Below, piece by piece: positions 28,085 through 40,900 of a stretch of 64,000 nucleotides of DNA. The stretch is from the NCBI GenBank assembly GCA_008360955.1, contig LUCM01004286.1:1-64000 (forward strand). Reading direction: 5' to 3'. The stretch's first letter is position 1; every line of letters begins with the position of its first letter. Below the pieces are notes generated by a model. The model did not search any database. It was not told where the DNA came from and saw only the letters and a program-made list of their open reading frames with translations. Made by a program: the position numbers and the translations under genes. Source of the stretch: Fasciolopsis buskii. Taxonomy: Eukaryota > Platyhelminthes > Trematoda > Plagiorchiida > Fasciolidae.

Positions 28085-28235
28085 ATGAAACAACAATGTA
28101 CATAACTTCCAATAGGAGGAGTCGCGCCCATCAGAGGATTAACAAGCAGTGAGGTTTATGTGCATTGGAAGGATTTGTTAAAATGGTGGGATGTTAATCG
28201 CTTAACCAATGCAATTCTCTCAGTAGTGTGGGTAT
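28085..28235 (-). repeat. SINE family C, copy 3 (diverged)
   Basis: The plus strand starts with AATGAAACAACAATGTACAT and continues with a GGAG-rich body and the GAGG block in the order seen in copy 1 at 2.55-2.64 kb. The tRNA-like head is barely recognisable. Confidence 0.45.
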
Positions 28236-30744
28236 TGTACAATCTTCATGTACCAGGTCTCAATCACGGGTTTCTTTGCTGTTTTCACTGATCTATTGTT
28301 TATTAAGTTCTAAGCGCACAAAGAACGTGGTTACTTCTAAGTTTTCTCTTCTTTTACTCAACATATTTACTTTTGATACAATGTAAGTGAAATAGACAAA
28401 ACAAATGGGACTGCTGATTCAATGTTTCTTCCACTTTTTGCGGCCAAGGAATCGGAGAGGGCAGTGATCAAAAGGTGAAAACTTCGTAATCTCCCCTCAG
28501 CAGACAATCACTAGTGTCTCAGACAAATGAATATAATTCAACCATTCGCCTATCTGACGCAATGACAAGCACCCAAGATCAGCAAACAAATTTAATCAGG
28601 AATGAGATAGATGAAACGATGATCGTTGGAAAATAATACGCACTGGCTACTGAGGTGAGAATGGATAACCTTGACAACAGAAACGGGTTTATGGTGTGTC
28701 TTGCATACAGTGTTATTAGGGAACAAAAACCCCGTCTAAGAGTATAAGGGTAGTTGGTATTAACTCGTTACCACTATCCTGTTCGGAGATCAACACAGCT
28801 ACGGTGACATGGCAAGGATTACGCCATGTGATAACCTGAGCAAAAACGTCACATGAGAAAGTTGATGAATGCCGAGGGATCGAGTTAGCCAGCGAAGGAA
28901 TCGAGTGTTGCTCACAGAAGACCAAATTAAGCCATTTGATTTTGGCCACTAAACAAACGCTGGTCTGTTCAATTCGGCCATTGTTTCTAGGGCTAGTAGG
29001 AAAAGGAGATAGAAGTGATTGCCGGTCGACGACCCGAGGCAGAAATAGCTTTCCCATTTTGCGTTTCAAAAACAAGGAGCACTTCACACGAGATCGACTT
29101 TCCAAACCTCGTTCGTAGTAATATACTGAAGGATCGGACGTGCGGTCGCCAACTTAGGCGATTTGAATTAAGGTCAACCACTACAGACAGTCAGATTTTC
29201 GCAGTCAATAAAAAAATATGTCCACATTAGTGGCGAGATACTTACCCATGTTGCATGCTTTCTAAATTCCAAATTCGACTGCTATATATAATGAAACAAG
29301 CAGTTTAATTTCCAACAAGGTAGGTGGTTTTGACGTGTGGAAAAAATTGACGGTTAGTTTGATGTTCTGAATTCGGATCGGGCTAACAAATCTCAAAGAG
29401 AACGGTGATAAATAATGTAAGGATCAGGAATTTGATCAAACATAAACCTAACAGCAAGGTTATATTTACTGTCTTCCGGTCTAGTTCGCGAAAAGACTGA
29501 AAGCGGTCTGGTTTTTATGACGCATTCAGAGACCAGTTAAGATGACGTGCCAAATAAAGGCTATTAAAAATAATGCATTCGGGAGGCAAAAGAGGACAAC
29601 CAGTGTGCTTTTGTCTGGACTTATAAGTGGAGTCAGGTAGTGAACAATAAACGATGATCGTGTCGATCTGTCATGAATAAGTGGGATGGGATGTGAACCG
29701 TTACGAGTGAAACACCATCGTGCACACAGGTGGCTCTTTTGACGTCTAACAAGTAGAAGCATTTGTGACGTCAGTGTGATATTCGATTACTGATCACAGG
29801 TCGAGTATATACACGAACGATAAAATCAGCCCTAGCATATTGCTCGAAAAAATGGTATTTTCGAACGGAAGACATACGAACTCTGTCGATGATGCATCAC
29901 TGGTGCCTTTGTACTACTGCTTCACCCGCGCTGCGGTTGGAGACACTAATCTACGAGGATGAATGCCTAATTCAGTGTTCTTCCATCCGACTTATTTCGC
30001 CTTCCATATGGTCGCCTTCAATCATTATTTTATCAGTGTTCTTTTCACAATTCACTGTTCCTTCGGATTGTAGAGTGGGAATCTGAACAAAAGCATATCA
30101 GTTGTAGGTTAGTGGTTGTAAAAGGTGAATTGAATGAGTACACATAGTCACCCTCTGACGGGAATTAAGTCGGACCCCCGGATACAGTAGTCTTTGGCGA
30201 TTCTGTGGAATTAGTTACGAAGTAATGCGCTCAGCAGAGCCACGCAGAAACCAGTGAACCGTTAGCGGTAACTGAAGATAAACTGACAGTGCGAATCCAT
30301 ATTTTGAAACTAACTACTTTAATTTCCGTCAGTAGACAGATTGATTCGACAAGCTCACATCCAACTACGTATGCGATAAAACTCAGGGGACCGTATGGTT
30401 GAACTCAGGTCTAGAGAGGTTGATCCAAGCTAACCTGAGAGCTTTCACAACCATAATATCTGCATTTCACTCATAAGATCAACAATTTAACCTAGCTTGT
30501 TTTTGCATTGCGAGAGTAAACATGACAATAAAGTCGAATCTAATGTACTGGAGGGATGTAATGAAAACTGTCATCAATGATTCGTATGTTAATTAAACCT
30601 AATAATAAACCAAGAATTAACACTACACAACGAATTACTTCATTTATGGACCTTACTCAAGTGAAAAAACCTTGCAGGCCTTGAGGTACTAACTGAGATC
30701 AGTTACGTGCCAAAACGTAAGTCACCATTACGAATTTAGAGAGA
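28236..30744. other. Gene-free stretch, nothing recognised
   Basis: The 129-codon minus frame at 28716-29105 and its shadows carry no motif I recognise. No RNA gene or clear repeat is visible. Confidence 0.45.
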
Positions 30745-30890
30745 AGCCCCTTGCTAGAGTCCAGTCCAGGATGACCTACTCATAACGTGTGACTTAGGGA
30801 TTGATCTGATCGGAATTCCGATCCCAAGTAAGACGCGTTGGATCTGAACTGTTGCAGATTGTTTCAATTTGTGCACAATCATCATGGACA
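30745..30890 (-). repeat. Dispersed repeat family E, copy 2
   Basis: This is the inverted counterpart of 20830-21015, with the same order of blocks around the palindrome GATCGGAATTCCGATC. The two copies differ by scattered substitutions and short gaps, as expected of an old interspersed family. Confidence 0.65.
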
Positions 30891-31539
30891 TATAAATCTG
30901 CACGAACTGGGTAAGAGGTAACCGTTCAGCTTTCAACAAAAATTGTTCAATTTTTTTCGGAGTGAGAAGGCACGATCAGCGAAAATCGCAACGGAAACCA
31001 AATAGGTAACAGAGAAATAAGATCAATATTGAAATGTTAACAGTTCGTATTACATAATACTGGCCGAGAGATTTTAGCCTCCAGTGAAGTAATGCTACTC
31101 CGGTTACGTAATCTGGGAATGATGTCTGTTGTTTGTTGGGCTGAATTTAACCTCTATGACCGTTCACTGCAATCCGTGAGTGAATATTACGTAGTTCTCA
31201 AATTGCTTTATGTAAGCAATACTGGTTTTCGTTCTCTACTATTCAGCCGGATAAAGAGCACTCAATGGTCCGGAAACCAGTTGCTAGGTGCCACTCTAAT
31301 CAAAGTGATTGGTATCTCAGCTGAACATTATTCATCCACTCTTGTGATGAAATATAATATGCATTGAGATGTGGAGATAGTTGGTTAAAATGACAGACCA
31401 AAAGCACTTCATCTGCAAGGTTATCCATGCTTCGCTAAAATTGGTAATGTCCTGCAAATGGTGCACTCGTAAGGTAATAGCTGTCACGGCGGAAAAAATC
31501 ACCTCACCCAAAATAGTCCGCAGAACAAATTCTAACAGA
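30891..31539. other. Gene-free stretch, nothing recognised
   Basis: Two short plus-strand frames without domains are present. Nothing else is visible. Confidence 0.5.
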
Positions 31540-31990
31540 CCAAAAAATGAAATAATTCACCATGTGATATCATCGCTCAACTCAACATAAAGAAACCATG
31601 GAAGCACTGTAGAGCTGTTTCATCCTTGTTAGGAATCATCAGCAGTTCATATCCACCGCGTCATCTATCAGTAGGGGTCGATCGCTTGAGCTAACGGACA
31701 GTAACCGTGCAAATCAGTGACGGATAGGTGCAACATCATGTAGTGAATTTCGACAAACCGTTCAGATCCTGCCCGGTAGCATAATGGCTAAGGCGTTCGA
31801 CTCGAAATCGTTCGTCCCGGGTTCGCGTCCCAGTTCGGGTGCAGTGGATATGCACTGCTGATGATTCCTAACAAGGATGAAACAGCTGTACAGTGCTTCC
31901 ATGGTTTCTTAATGGTGAGGTAAGTGTTGATATCACATGGTGAATTATTTCATGAAAACATTCAATCTCCTACTACTAAGAAAGACCAAA
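31540..31990 (+). repeat. Head-to-head inverted SINE dimer, family A, copy 2
   Basis: The left arm (31540-31660) is the 3' half of the SINE in minus orientation. It starts at the tail and runs inward to the GTGGATATG block, and lacks a recognisable tRNA head. A central leader (about 31661-31768) follows. The right arm (31769-31980) is a full plus-strand SINE with A box TAGCATAATGGCTAAGG at 31777 and B box GGGTTCGCGTCC at 31819. Leader and right arm are about 90 percent alike by eye to 10598-10925. The tails of the two arms therefore form long terminal inverted repeats. Confidence 0.75.
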
Positions 31991-33188
31991 AGTTGTTAGA
32001 ATGCACAAGATCTCACACCAATTCGCCCAAGTTACACCAGTTTACAATGTGCCCCGCCTCGACCGTGGCAGTTTCTTAATAGGACGTTTTAGGCATCGAA
32101 TTCATCTGGACACTGAGCATTAGTAGTCTTTCGCTTGGGTTCTAAAACAAAAGACGCTTTCCAGATGTACGCTAACCATATTAGTTTCATCATTACCTCG
32201 TTGTGGATCAGTTACCTGAAGTAGCCCCGTGCCCTAAGTGTGCTACAGACGCTTGAGGAGTCACGACTGAATGTCAAGAAACGGCGAATAAAACGATCCA
32301 ACTCTGTTCACTCTTGCCGCACACGGGATCTGAAGTTTGGTTTCTTCGATCAAAAGCTAAGAAGTAAAATCCTCGAAAAACCAAAAACACCTGACCCCGT
32401 CATTTAATACAGTAACTGAGAAATCCGTGTACTATAACAACTCATGTGGCAGTTGAACGGTGACAAGCTAATAGTCACAGGTTATATAAAAAACAGGCAC
32501 ATTATTTGCATCGAATAAATCGCTTGATTCATACAGTGTGATAGATTGAACGCTCACATGAAGTGTCGCACGCACACGCCGGATCTGCGAGAAATAATCA
32601 AGATGATCGATGAAAGGAGCATCACAGGTAGTTAGGTTTTGTGTGTATGTGTGCACCGTGGCAAATTTTGCGGCACTATGGAATCTGCCTCCAATGGAAG
32701 GGCCGGCCATGGATTGATTCTTCGTAAAAGTGAGTCAGGATGAAAAGATGGATGACAATGAAGTGCACGCGCGACATTTTGCTTAAGGGTACCAATGAAA
32801 TAGGAGCGATGATAACAGACCTTGGTCAGGACAATTTAACTGATATCAAGCACGGGATAGGGGAGAACACCCAAAGTGAAGGTGTTTTTCTGTACGTGCT
32901 TGTGTTAGATTACGATGACTTGCAGGGCAAAGTTGATAGAGGATTTGCCGAAACCCCAAGGCGAAAGTACGGTCGCGATTTCGTGACACAAATATGGTAG
33001 GAAGCAGGGGTGTGCACGATGGACAGATGAACAGGTGAATGAGTTAATGAATGATGTATAAATGTGCAAACAACCGGAAACCATGTATCCATTGTCAAGA
33101 GAACTTTACAGGAGCAATGAGTAACTTTTTGGCACACTTTATCAACCATGTGCTTGAAGTGAGTTGGATAAACTCGACAACTTTTTGG
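31991..33188. other. Downstream flank and probable 3' UTR of DCAF8
   Basis: It follows the DCAF8 stop codon on the minus strand. No AATAAA is seen within 800 bases on that strand. The nearest acceptable signal is ATTAAA at 32403-32408, which would give a 3' UTR of about 780 bases. The 86-codon plus frame at 32740-33000 is antisense to this and has no domain. Confidence 0.35.
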
Positions 33189-33737
33189 TCATGAGAAAGT
33201 GTTGCTCATCAAGCCACCATCAGCATCGCCACCATTATCAACAGTGACGACAGCAGCTAAGTCTGCATCAGAGTTGAGTTGGTCTGAGGTCAACTCGTGA
33301 TCGTCCGAATTGGGTACAGGTGGTGAAGGAGGAAAAGTGGCTACAGCAGTTTCCGCAGAACCCGAAGAAATTGTGCTGGATGTAGATGGTGAAGAGGGCG
33401 ACTTTCGACCTTCCACCGAATCATCTTCGTTGACGCGACTTGTTTCCGTGCTTTGACTGCTACTGCTGCTGCTGCTTGTGGTGCTGTACGAGGTCCAAGA
33501 GTCACTGTCCGAACTTGCATGGACAGTAAGCTGCTCGGGACGATCCCGTGTATCCAACCTCTCTTCGCGGCGCTCAACAGGACAGTTAGGACGACGAACT
33601 AGGAGATAAGATCCGATAATATTAGAGTCGTCCGTGGATCCACCCGTATCGTGGGAGTCCGCGGAATCAACGGAGTCATCATCCCGACGCGTTTCTCGTG
33701 CATGCAACTGAGCCACGGTTTCCAGAGCGGACAATAT
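33189..33737 (-). CDS. DCAF8: DCAF8 last exon: acidic/Ser-rich C-terminal tail with stop
   Basis: 182 residues and a stop. It opens with ILSALETVAQLHARETRRDD, aligning with the vertebrate segment ahead of the acidic C-terminus. It then has Asp/Ser-rich stretches and a Ser run encoded by a CTG-type tract (33455-33482 on plus). The acceptor chosen is the AG at 33739-33738, preceded by a pyrimidine-rich run CCGTCCTCTCC. This joins in phase 0 to the previous exon. An alternative acceptor about 50 bases upstream would add up to 16 residues. The last residues are GLMSNTFS. Confidence 0.75.
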   Translation of the reverse strand: MLSALETVAQLHARETRRDDDSVDSADSHDTGGSTDDSNIIGSYLLVRRPNCPVERREERLDTRDRPEQLTVHASSDSDSWTSYSTTSSSSSSSQSTETSRVNEDDSVEGRKSPSSPSTSSTISSGSAETAVATFPPSPPVPNSDDHELTSDQLNSDADLAAVVTVDNGGDADGGLMSNTFS

Positions 33738-34879
33738 CTGGTTCACAAAAGGAGAGGACGGTAATTTTTGGATTATCGATTGTGACTTTTTTTCAACCGA
33801 CAACATTTAACATAACGGGAATGCAATTCGAATTGACAGGGTAGATCACATGGCATCATGGAACAATGTACACAAAATTGTGTACGTACGTCGCCTGGCC
33901 TAGAGGCCAGCGGAAAATAGGCCAAAAATAGTTTGATTCCCAAAGCCAAAATTGCTGAAATCAATAAAGTTTGTGAAAGAGAAATTAAACCTGACAGAAC
34001 GTTTGATCAGAAACTTATGAGGACTTAAGCTGGGTATTTAAAATCCCATTGAAAAGGATGAAACCCACTAAATACGAGGGCCAAACTTTCCACATGGCCA
34101 GATGTGAACATACGTGTTCGTGAGTCCAATCTTTCTTATCATTGAGGGAACTCGACGTTGAGTAAATAACCTTTCTTTGTCCAGTTTTTAAGCAGTTTTA
34201 TGTTACGCACGATCGCCTCTAAATGCCTCAGCACGGTCTGAAATGGGTGTCTTAGGACCCAAGTTGGCCGCTCTCCAAGAAAACCCCTTGAAATGGTCCT
34301 CAACAACTGTGAGTCTCAAACAACTGCTGCTGAGGAAGTCCTACGTAGTGTTTATACATGGCGACAGCACCCACACTAAAGTGAGACGAAGGCAAATGTC
34401 TGCCATCTCCCTCGGATTGGATGATTTTCGTGATTCAGTCTAAGGGAGGTTGCCAAACCCTGATTGGAAACCAACCAAGAATGGGATGTAAAAGATACGA
34501 CACTACCCACCTGCGTTTTTGGCACAGATATGCACTACTGGGTACTCAATTCACCTAGCTTCATCCGAGGGATACATGCACTGGGTGCCAGTCACCGTTT
34601 GCAGTGGGTTACAAGACCCTCAGATCGTCCCACTGCCTGGTAAGTTCGACTTTCGTCAAAGGCTTGGGATAGGGTCCTATAAGTCAATCGTCGGTTTGGA
34701 AAGCTAGATAGTATATAGCCCACTGACGAAACAAGGACTCCGATGGCGACGTTTGCGCGGAGGATGGGAGAGCTGTGTGGTGAATTCCGTATAATGTTTA
34801 TTTTTCTCCCCTCTTCCGTCTTCAGCATTTTTCACCTCCACAGCAACAATGGCACATGATCAGCACACAAATGTGTGCA

Positions 34880-34937
<58 letters not shown>

Positions 34938-37900
34938 GCTGAATGACCAATGCCCTCAATGAGAAACCAGAAAAAAACGGCTAATTCAGTTACCACAAAA
35001 ATCCCACAATTTATCTTGAGTATCAAGTTTCGCGATCTTTATCCTTACACTTGCAATCTGTTTCCCATTTAGATTGCCACAAAGCAACAAGACGAGTTTT
35101 CTTTATCTGGCTGCAGTGATAAGCTTCAGTTCTGTGTGCGACCTTCAACAAGTGTCGAGTTTTTCTCCCGAAACACAAACATAACATAGTCCCAAGAACC
35201 ATGGATTCTGTACTTTATTCGTTGGTCAGATAAGTTCAAACTAAATTTCAATTAGTTACTAATTAGGATGTTTTGACTGGTAGCTTCTGACAAATGTAGA
35301 GTTGATCCAACTGTAAAAAGTCTTCAACTTCAGCAGGATTCGAAGCCACGTGCGCTCTAGCAACTGAGCTACGAGGCCACGCCGTCATTTCACATAAGGA
35401 GCAATTTAAGTGAAATGTCCGAATACCGTTCGGTGGCCTCGTAATTCGGGTGGTACAGCAAGCGCGGTACAAGTGCGTGGGTTCGAATCTCGCCAAGGAC
35501 GAGTATCTTTTTCGGTTGGATCAATTTTACAATTACTAACTGTGCATTTATTGAGGTAATCACTATACATCAATTTAGCAAGTCAGTGGCGACAAAGCGA
35601 GCCACTACGTTTGTGATGTTGTAACCAAACAGATACTGTGACGTGGATGCAATATGGAGCCAACAGAATTTGTGGTAGTTTATACTCGCGTAACATGAAT
35701 ACACGGAAAATCTGACATGACACAAACAAACAGATGCGGACTTTTCGTGCTTGTGGCATACACAAACTCGATTATGAAACTAGTGGGTTGCGCCAGCGTG
35801 CGCGAAATGACTGAAGCCCAACTGGATGTGGACCATTAAAGTGAGCTTAAATTTGACCGTTTCTCAGAAGATAACATTAATTTTTAATTCACAAACCAAA
35901 CAAGTTAAGTTCAGTTGATTCAATCAGGATCATCTTCCATGGTCTCAACTAAAATCGGATGTTATCAAAAGCTGTAAGATTAGGTGAGAGTTTTCAAATT
36001 TCAGTTGATTGCGAAAAGCAAAGGGATTGGGATACAAGCAGTGTTTGTTTGCTTCAGGTTTATTTAAAATTGCCAGAATGATCCCATGTTTTTTGTGCAG
36101 TTAGTCAACCCGGAATCTGGATCCTTTGCTGGGGAACACGTGCCATTACTGAACTGCACCAGACTAGGAAATGGATTGATGTACTTGGCTAGAGTCTCAA
36201 TGGCACAGAGTATTAAAAATATCCACTGTCTGCTCTGAATGCAGACATGCTAACTCATACTTGCTGAAACTGTTCACAGATTCCCAACAGCTCATGGGAC
36301 AACGATATTGCAGGAGAATACCCGTCGTTCGTGAATGGAGATGTGAACGTGGGCGATGCTGACGAACATAGCTAAACCTGGCTCGTTCATCTGGTGTCAA
36401 ATGACAATCGAGGCCATCGTATATAGTAGAGCCGACCAAACTCCAGGTCGCTCACATCCAGTCTGCACATGATGACGCAACTATGATTAAGCTACGGGTC
36501 TCATGATCAAGTATGTGGGGGGACGACAAACACTCGGAGTCAGCCTGTGAGTATTTCTGCTGCGAGGGCTGTCAGATTTACGTTCTTCATAGCTCACTAA
36601 CCGTTTCTTTCATTTTGCTGCACCCTATAAAAACCGGTAGTTTGCAAAGGACAATCACACTCACGCGGAAATTATCAATACAACTGGTAGATCCACAATC
36701 GGTAAGTGAACGGCTTAAATAAACAGCAATAATGGTAACAGTAGTAATACTGATGTTAATTATCAGCGCAATTTATTCTAGTTCAGTCGTTATAAGATTG
36801 TACAATTAAGCGACTAGAATGCGCGAATTGATAAGGCGTTTCGAGGAAGACAGAAGGGATTATTGGCGCTGGGATCCCAATTGGAAATCCGACTCAAGGA
36901 TCTGCACCACCGTCAGCATGAACACCACCACACCACACCACTCTAGACACACATGCAATATGAGGTCGTAATAAGGCACTCTCAAAAGTCTATTGTATCA
37001 TGCATCACAAAATTTCAAAATACAAAAATCGTCAGCTTTTAAAGGTTACGAGTCGGGATTTTAGTCCTATTACAGAAGGCAGATCGCTTCATTAACATCA
37101 GGCATCGTTTGGCAAAAGAACCAATCAACAACGAACACAAGACGCAGTGATCATGACTTTTTTACAAAAAAAACATTTACTGCATAAAGCGAGGTTTTTA
37201 CCAGTACCTAGACTACGACCTCGCGAACCCGAAGCACCATGAGGCAACCATGACCCTGAAACCTGCAGTGGGATCGTGTGATAATAAGCGGAGTGGCAAA
37301 GTGATCGGCGGAACCGGGGGTTCTAACCTTGGATATCCGAGGTACAAAACAGTCTATTTGGCCACTGGCCTATAAGTTACCGGCATAGCCAATCTACTGA
37401 TCGTGACGACAGGCTATGTTATTGATTATATAAAATTATAGCAACCGGACAATCTACTGCAGTGGACAACATCATACTGTATCAAGACCAAACTATTTGC
37501 ATAAATAATGGAACGCAGTGAATATGGCATTCATATGGGAATGTATACTCCCTAAAAAAGCAGCATTATCAGCTAAATTAATAGTTAGCCGATGCCTCGA
37601 TTATCGAGAAAAGTTCTTCTGCAAACAGCTTCCTACCGCATTAACAACTGCCTTTGTTGTACTAGACAAAAGAATACAGAATAATGCATCAAGCATACGT
37701 TGTTACTGTTAACAAAAGTGTCAGTGTAAATCCCCGGAAATCGGAATACCGACAGCGCTTATCGCCGTTATTGATTTTTTTACCCCAACCAGGACAACAA
37801 CAGGACGCATTGTCTTTAGTAAGCCACGGGTCGATGAAAAAAGTTTGCTACCTTGTGTTTTAATGTGTGATGGCGAATCCCAACAGAGAAATCGCACACA

Positions 37901-40900
37901 AGTCCCGAAGATATTCACAACGATCCAATGAAATCGAGGATGCACTGGGGGATGGGAAGCGATGTTTCATCCACGGGAACTGTGGTAGAGGCGAATACGA
38001 CTAGAAACTCAACATTCACATTATTGCACGACGCAACAGAAACAAACATATAATCTTGTATTGGTTAGCTTGGAACCGATTTGACTGTGTTAACAGAAAC
38101 AATCGGTGAGAACCGAAATGTGGGCCAAAAATACTGTTCTATCAGCAACATCGTGTTAATGAGAAAACAATGTATCAGCAAAATACAAACGTGAAGAAAT
38201 GAGACCAGTTGTTTTTCGTAGCTAAAATCTGTCGCAGCTTGGAGACTACGAGTTGAGTTAACTAGAATTAAACGAACATGACAAGTAATAGCACATTAGT
38301 CTGGCACTCACACGAGAATTCGCCTCGTCCAATCCATCTATTTGTCTGGATTCACATGTCCTGTTGACCCAATTCTGAGCAACGCGCTGTTGGAGAAAAA
38401 ACAGAAATGCGACAAGAGTCTAACTATCAATCCCAATCAAATAGCACACAAACAGATCCAAACAAACAAACAAACAGTACACCTAAAGAGGAATCGGCAT
38501 TAGCGAACGACCGATACCAGCTTGCATCGAATTTCGGTTTGTCGTGGTTTAATATAGAAAAATGAACCTATTGATCCCAGCAGTACTTTGTCACTGACTA
38601 GACGATACAAATCATAAAACAGAGAAATCGATTGTAAATGTGAAATAATTATCTTCTCGTAAAGGATAAATCAGGCCGGAAGACGTGGACCGTGCGTAAT
38701 ACTTGAGAATGGGTCCCCAAGTGGTTTTCACAACAATATTAGGGTATTTTGTTACGAAGATCCATATGCAACCTATGTGCATCCAAGTGTAACCTGCAAG
38801 GCGACAGAGTTGTTTCACACCTTCCAACTAGCGGCCTAATTCATCAACCTCCTCTAATCGGTTATATAATGGTAGTTCGTGAGAGAACATTCTTCATTTT
38901 TAAATTAATATGTAGCTATCTTAAACTAAACGAGACTTTCTTTGGCCGAAGGTGACTATTCACGTGCTGGCGTGCAAGGCAGAACAAGTCAAGATGGTAA
39001 GAAATAGGACAGTCGCGGAGCACTAGATGCACTGGATGCGAACATGCCCGTCTCTAGGTCAGATCAGGAAATTATCACTTCAGATGCGGATACAAATCAT
39101 CAGTGGAAAAGCTGTTTACTGTGCTCTGTGGCTGAATAATACTAGTTACATAAGTAACCGTATAGGATAGTAAATGATCCACCGAATGAGTGCACGAACC
39201 GAGACTCAATCAGAAAACCCCGCCGAAGGATACGCGTTATTCAGGGTTGAAATACGTCAGTAGCGATTTCATGAACCAGTTATTCAAACTCCAAGGTGAA
39301 TTAAGTACATACACATTTCGTCGGACAAGTAGGAATGTGGATATTTTTCTTAACGCCCTGTTGATGATAACCAATGCACCTACCAATTCCAAATCTCGTT
39401 GATTGAAAGGCAATAAGTACTGGGGAAGACGGGGTTGTACACAAGAGTCCAATTGCGGTCCGATTGTAGGTGTAGAGCAAACACGTCCAACCTCTGAGAC
39501 TGCGGTGATTGTGGGTTCTGTCACACCAGATTGCTGCTGTGATTGATCATCATTATTGGTTAGACTGAAGCGTCTACGTCTTCGAGGACGCCTGGATTGA
39601 CGAGAGCTGGCTGTGCGAGGACTAACACCATTGGAGTTCTCACCATCACTGTGTATTTCCATATGAGTATCTGCGTCGGAATCTGTTGTTTTACACCCAT
39701 CGGGCACATCACTACTTGACGAATGACACCGACGTCGTTTGCGCACGGTCTGTCGCTCCGATACATTCAACGAACTAGACTCGAGAGGGAGCATGGTTCG
39801 TGGTCCATTTGTGAAAGAATAACCATTCAGCTCTGTTTGTTCGGCCGATGGCGGTCTCACAGTATCCCCTGAAACCGTAGTGGCCATTCCCGTACATGCT
39901 GATGATTCATTAGGTACAGTCGCTGGCTGTTCCATGGCTACTCGGTTTCCGTGAGATCGATTTGAAGCAAACAGCGCCTGAGCGAGACGTGAGCGCCTAA
40001 GTCGTAAAATGTCCGGTGGAACTCGGCTGAATGTGTACTTCAAATGTGAAAGATCATCCGGTTCGGCCAATGGATGCAATGGAGTCCAAACCTAACAAGA
40101 GCATAGCAACGAAGTGAGGACTGTTGAAACGGACAGACTGAGTGTTATTCACTGACTTACAGCTACGCATAGGAATGAAGAAAAAAGTGAACTGACTAGG
40201 CAGGTATAAAAGCAACGAGACGACCTGATAGGGGAACTAAATTAAACGCTGACAGAGATGAACATCGGCTCGCAAATGATGTCTTGATCTATCAACCCAT
40301 TTTATCAACGCAGTCCATATTTCCTGGACTAGCAATTTTCCTGAACTTAAGAAAAAGTTAGATACTCCAGCAAACGCGATGAGCATGCCACCAAAATTGA
40401 TGGTTCCTACAGTGATAGTAATTTATCACGAAGACAAATGAGTGATTCACACAGTAAGTCCGTCGAGATTACGTCTTCGTTAAAAGGAGAAAAATCTACG
40501 ATTCATGGGTTATCGCCGCGAACTGTTTACATCATTTTTTAACACAAAATACAATTATTTTGACTGGTATGTTGAGAACCGTCGACTTTATTCCATACCC
40601 ACCAAGCCCCAATTAAGACTTAAACATAAGGCAAATGACAACGAGTTGAACGGCCGTAATCACAGTTGTGCTTCTTCTGTTCACTCTTCCACGAACAGCT
40701 TCCGTGCACACTCCTGGTGCTACAGATTCGATTCTGGTGAGATATATCAATTCGGAGTGTACAGGTATGTGGATGTTTGAACAAGAGAGAAGCGGGTACG
40801 TATACCTAACGAGTGACAATAACCGCGAAACCGATCGTGTGTTCCCGGGCAACTTTTGTTCACTCGTCCAGACACTACTTACTGCATATATATATATATA

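Larger units (their letters stand above)
33738..39383 (-). other. DCAF8 intron (5.6 kb) with SINE pair and TA tract
   Basis: Bounded by donor GTAGGT (39383) and the acceptor after 33738. It contains the (TA)n tract at 34880-34934, the inverted tRNA-like pair at 35299-35535 and a weak family B trace near 37200-37385. I recognise nothing else. Confidence 0.7.

Noticed and set aside
33189..33806. A separate 205-codon protein starting with ATG at 33806
   Set aside because: An in-frame stop directly precedes this ATG. A strong acceptor at 33738 gives an in-frame join to the DCAF8 exon upstream, with residues that fit the family. It is better read as the last DCAF8 exon.
35330..35385. A functional tRNA gene on minus
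   Set aside because: The D-arm and T-arm look good but the anticodon arm is missing, and a mirror copy with the same tail lies next to it, so it is a SINE half.
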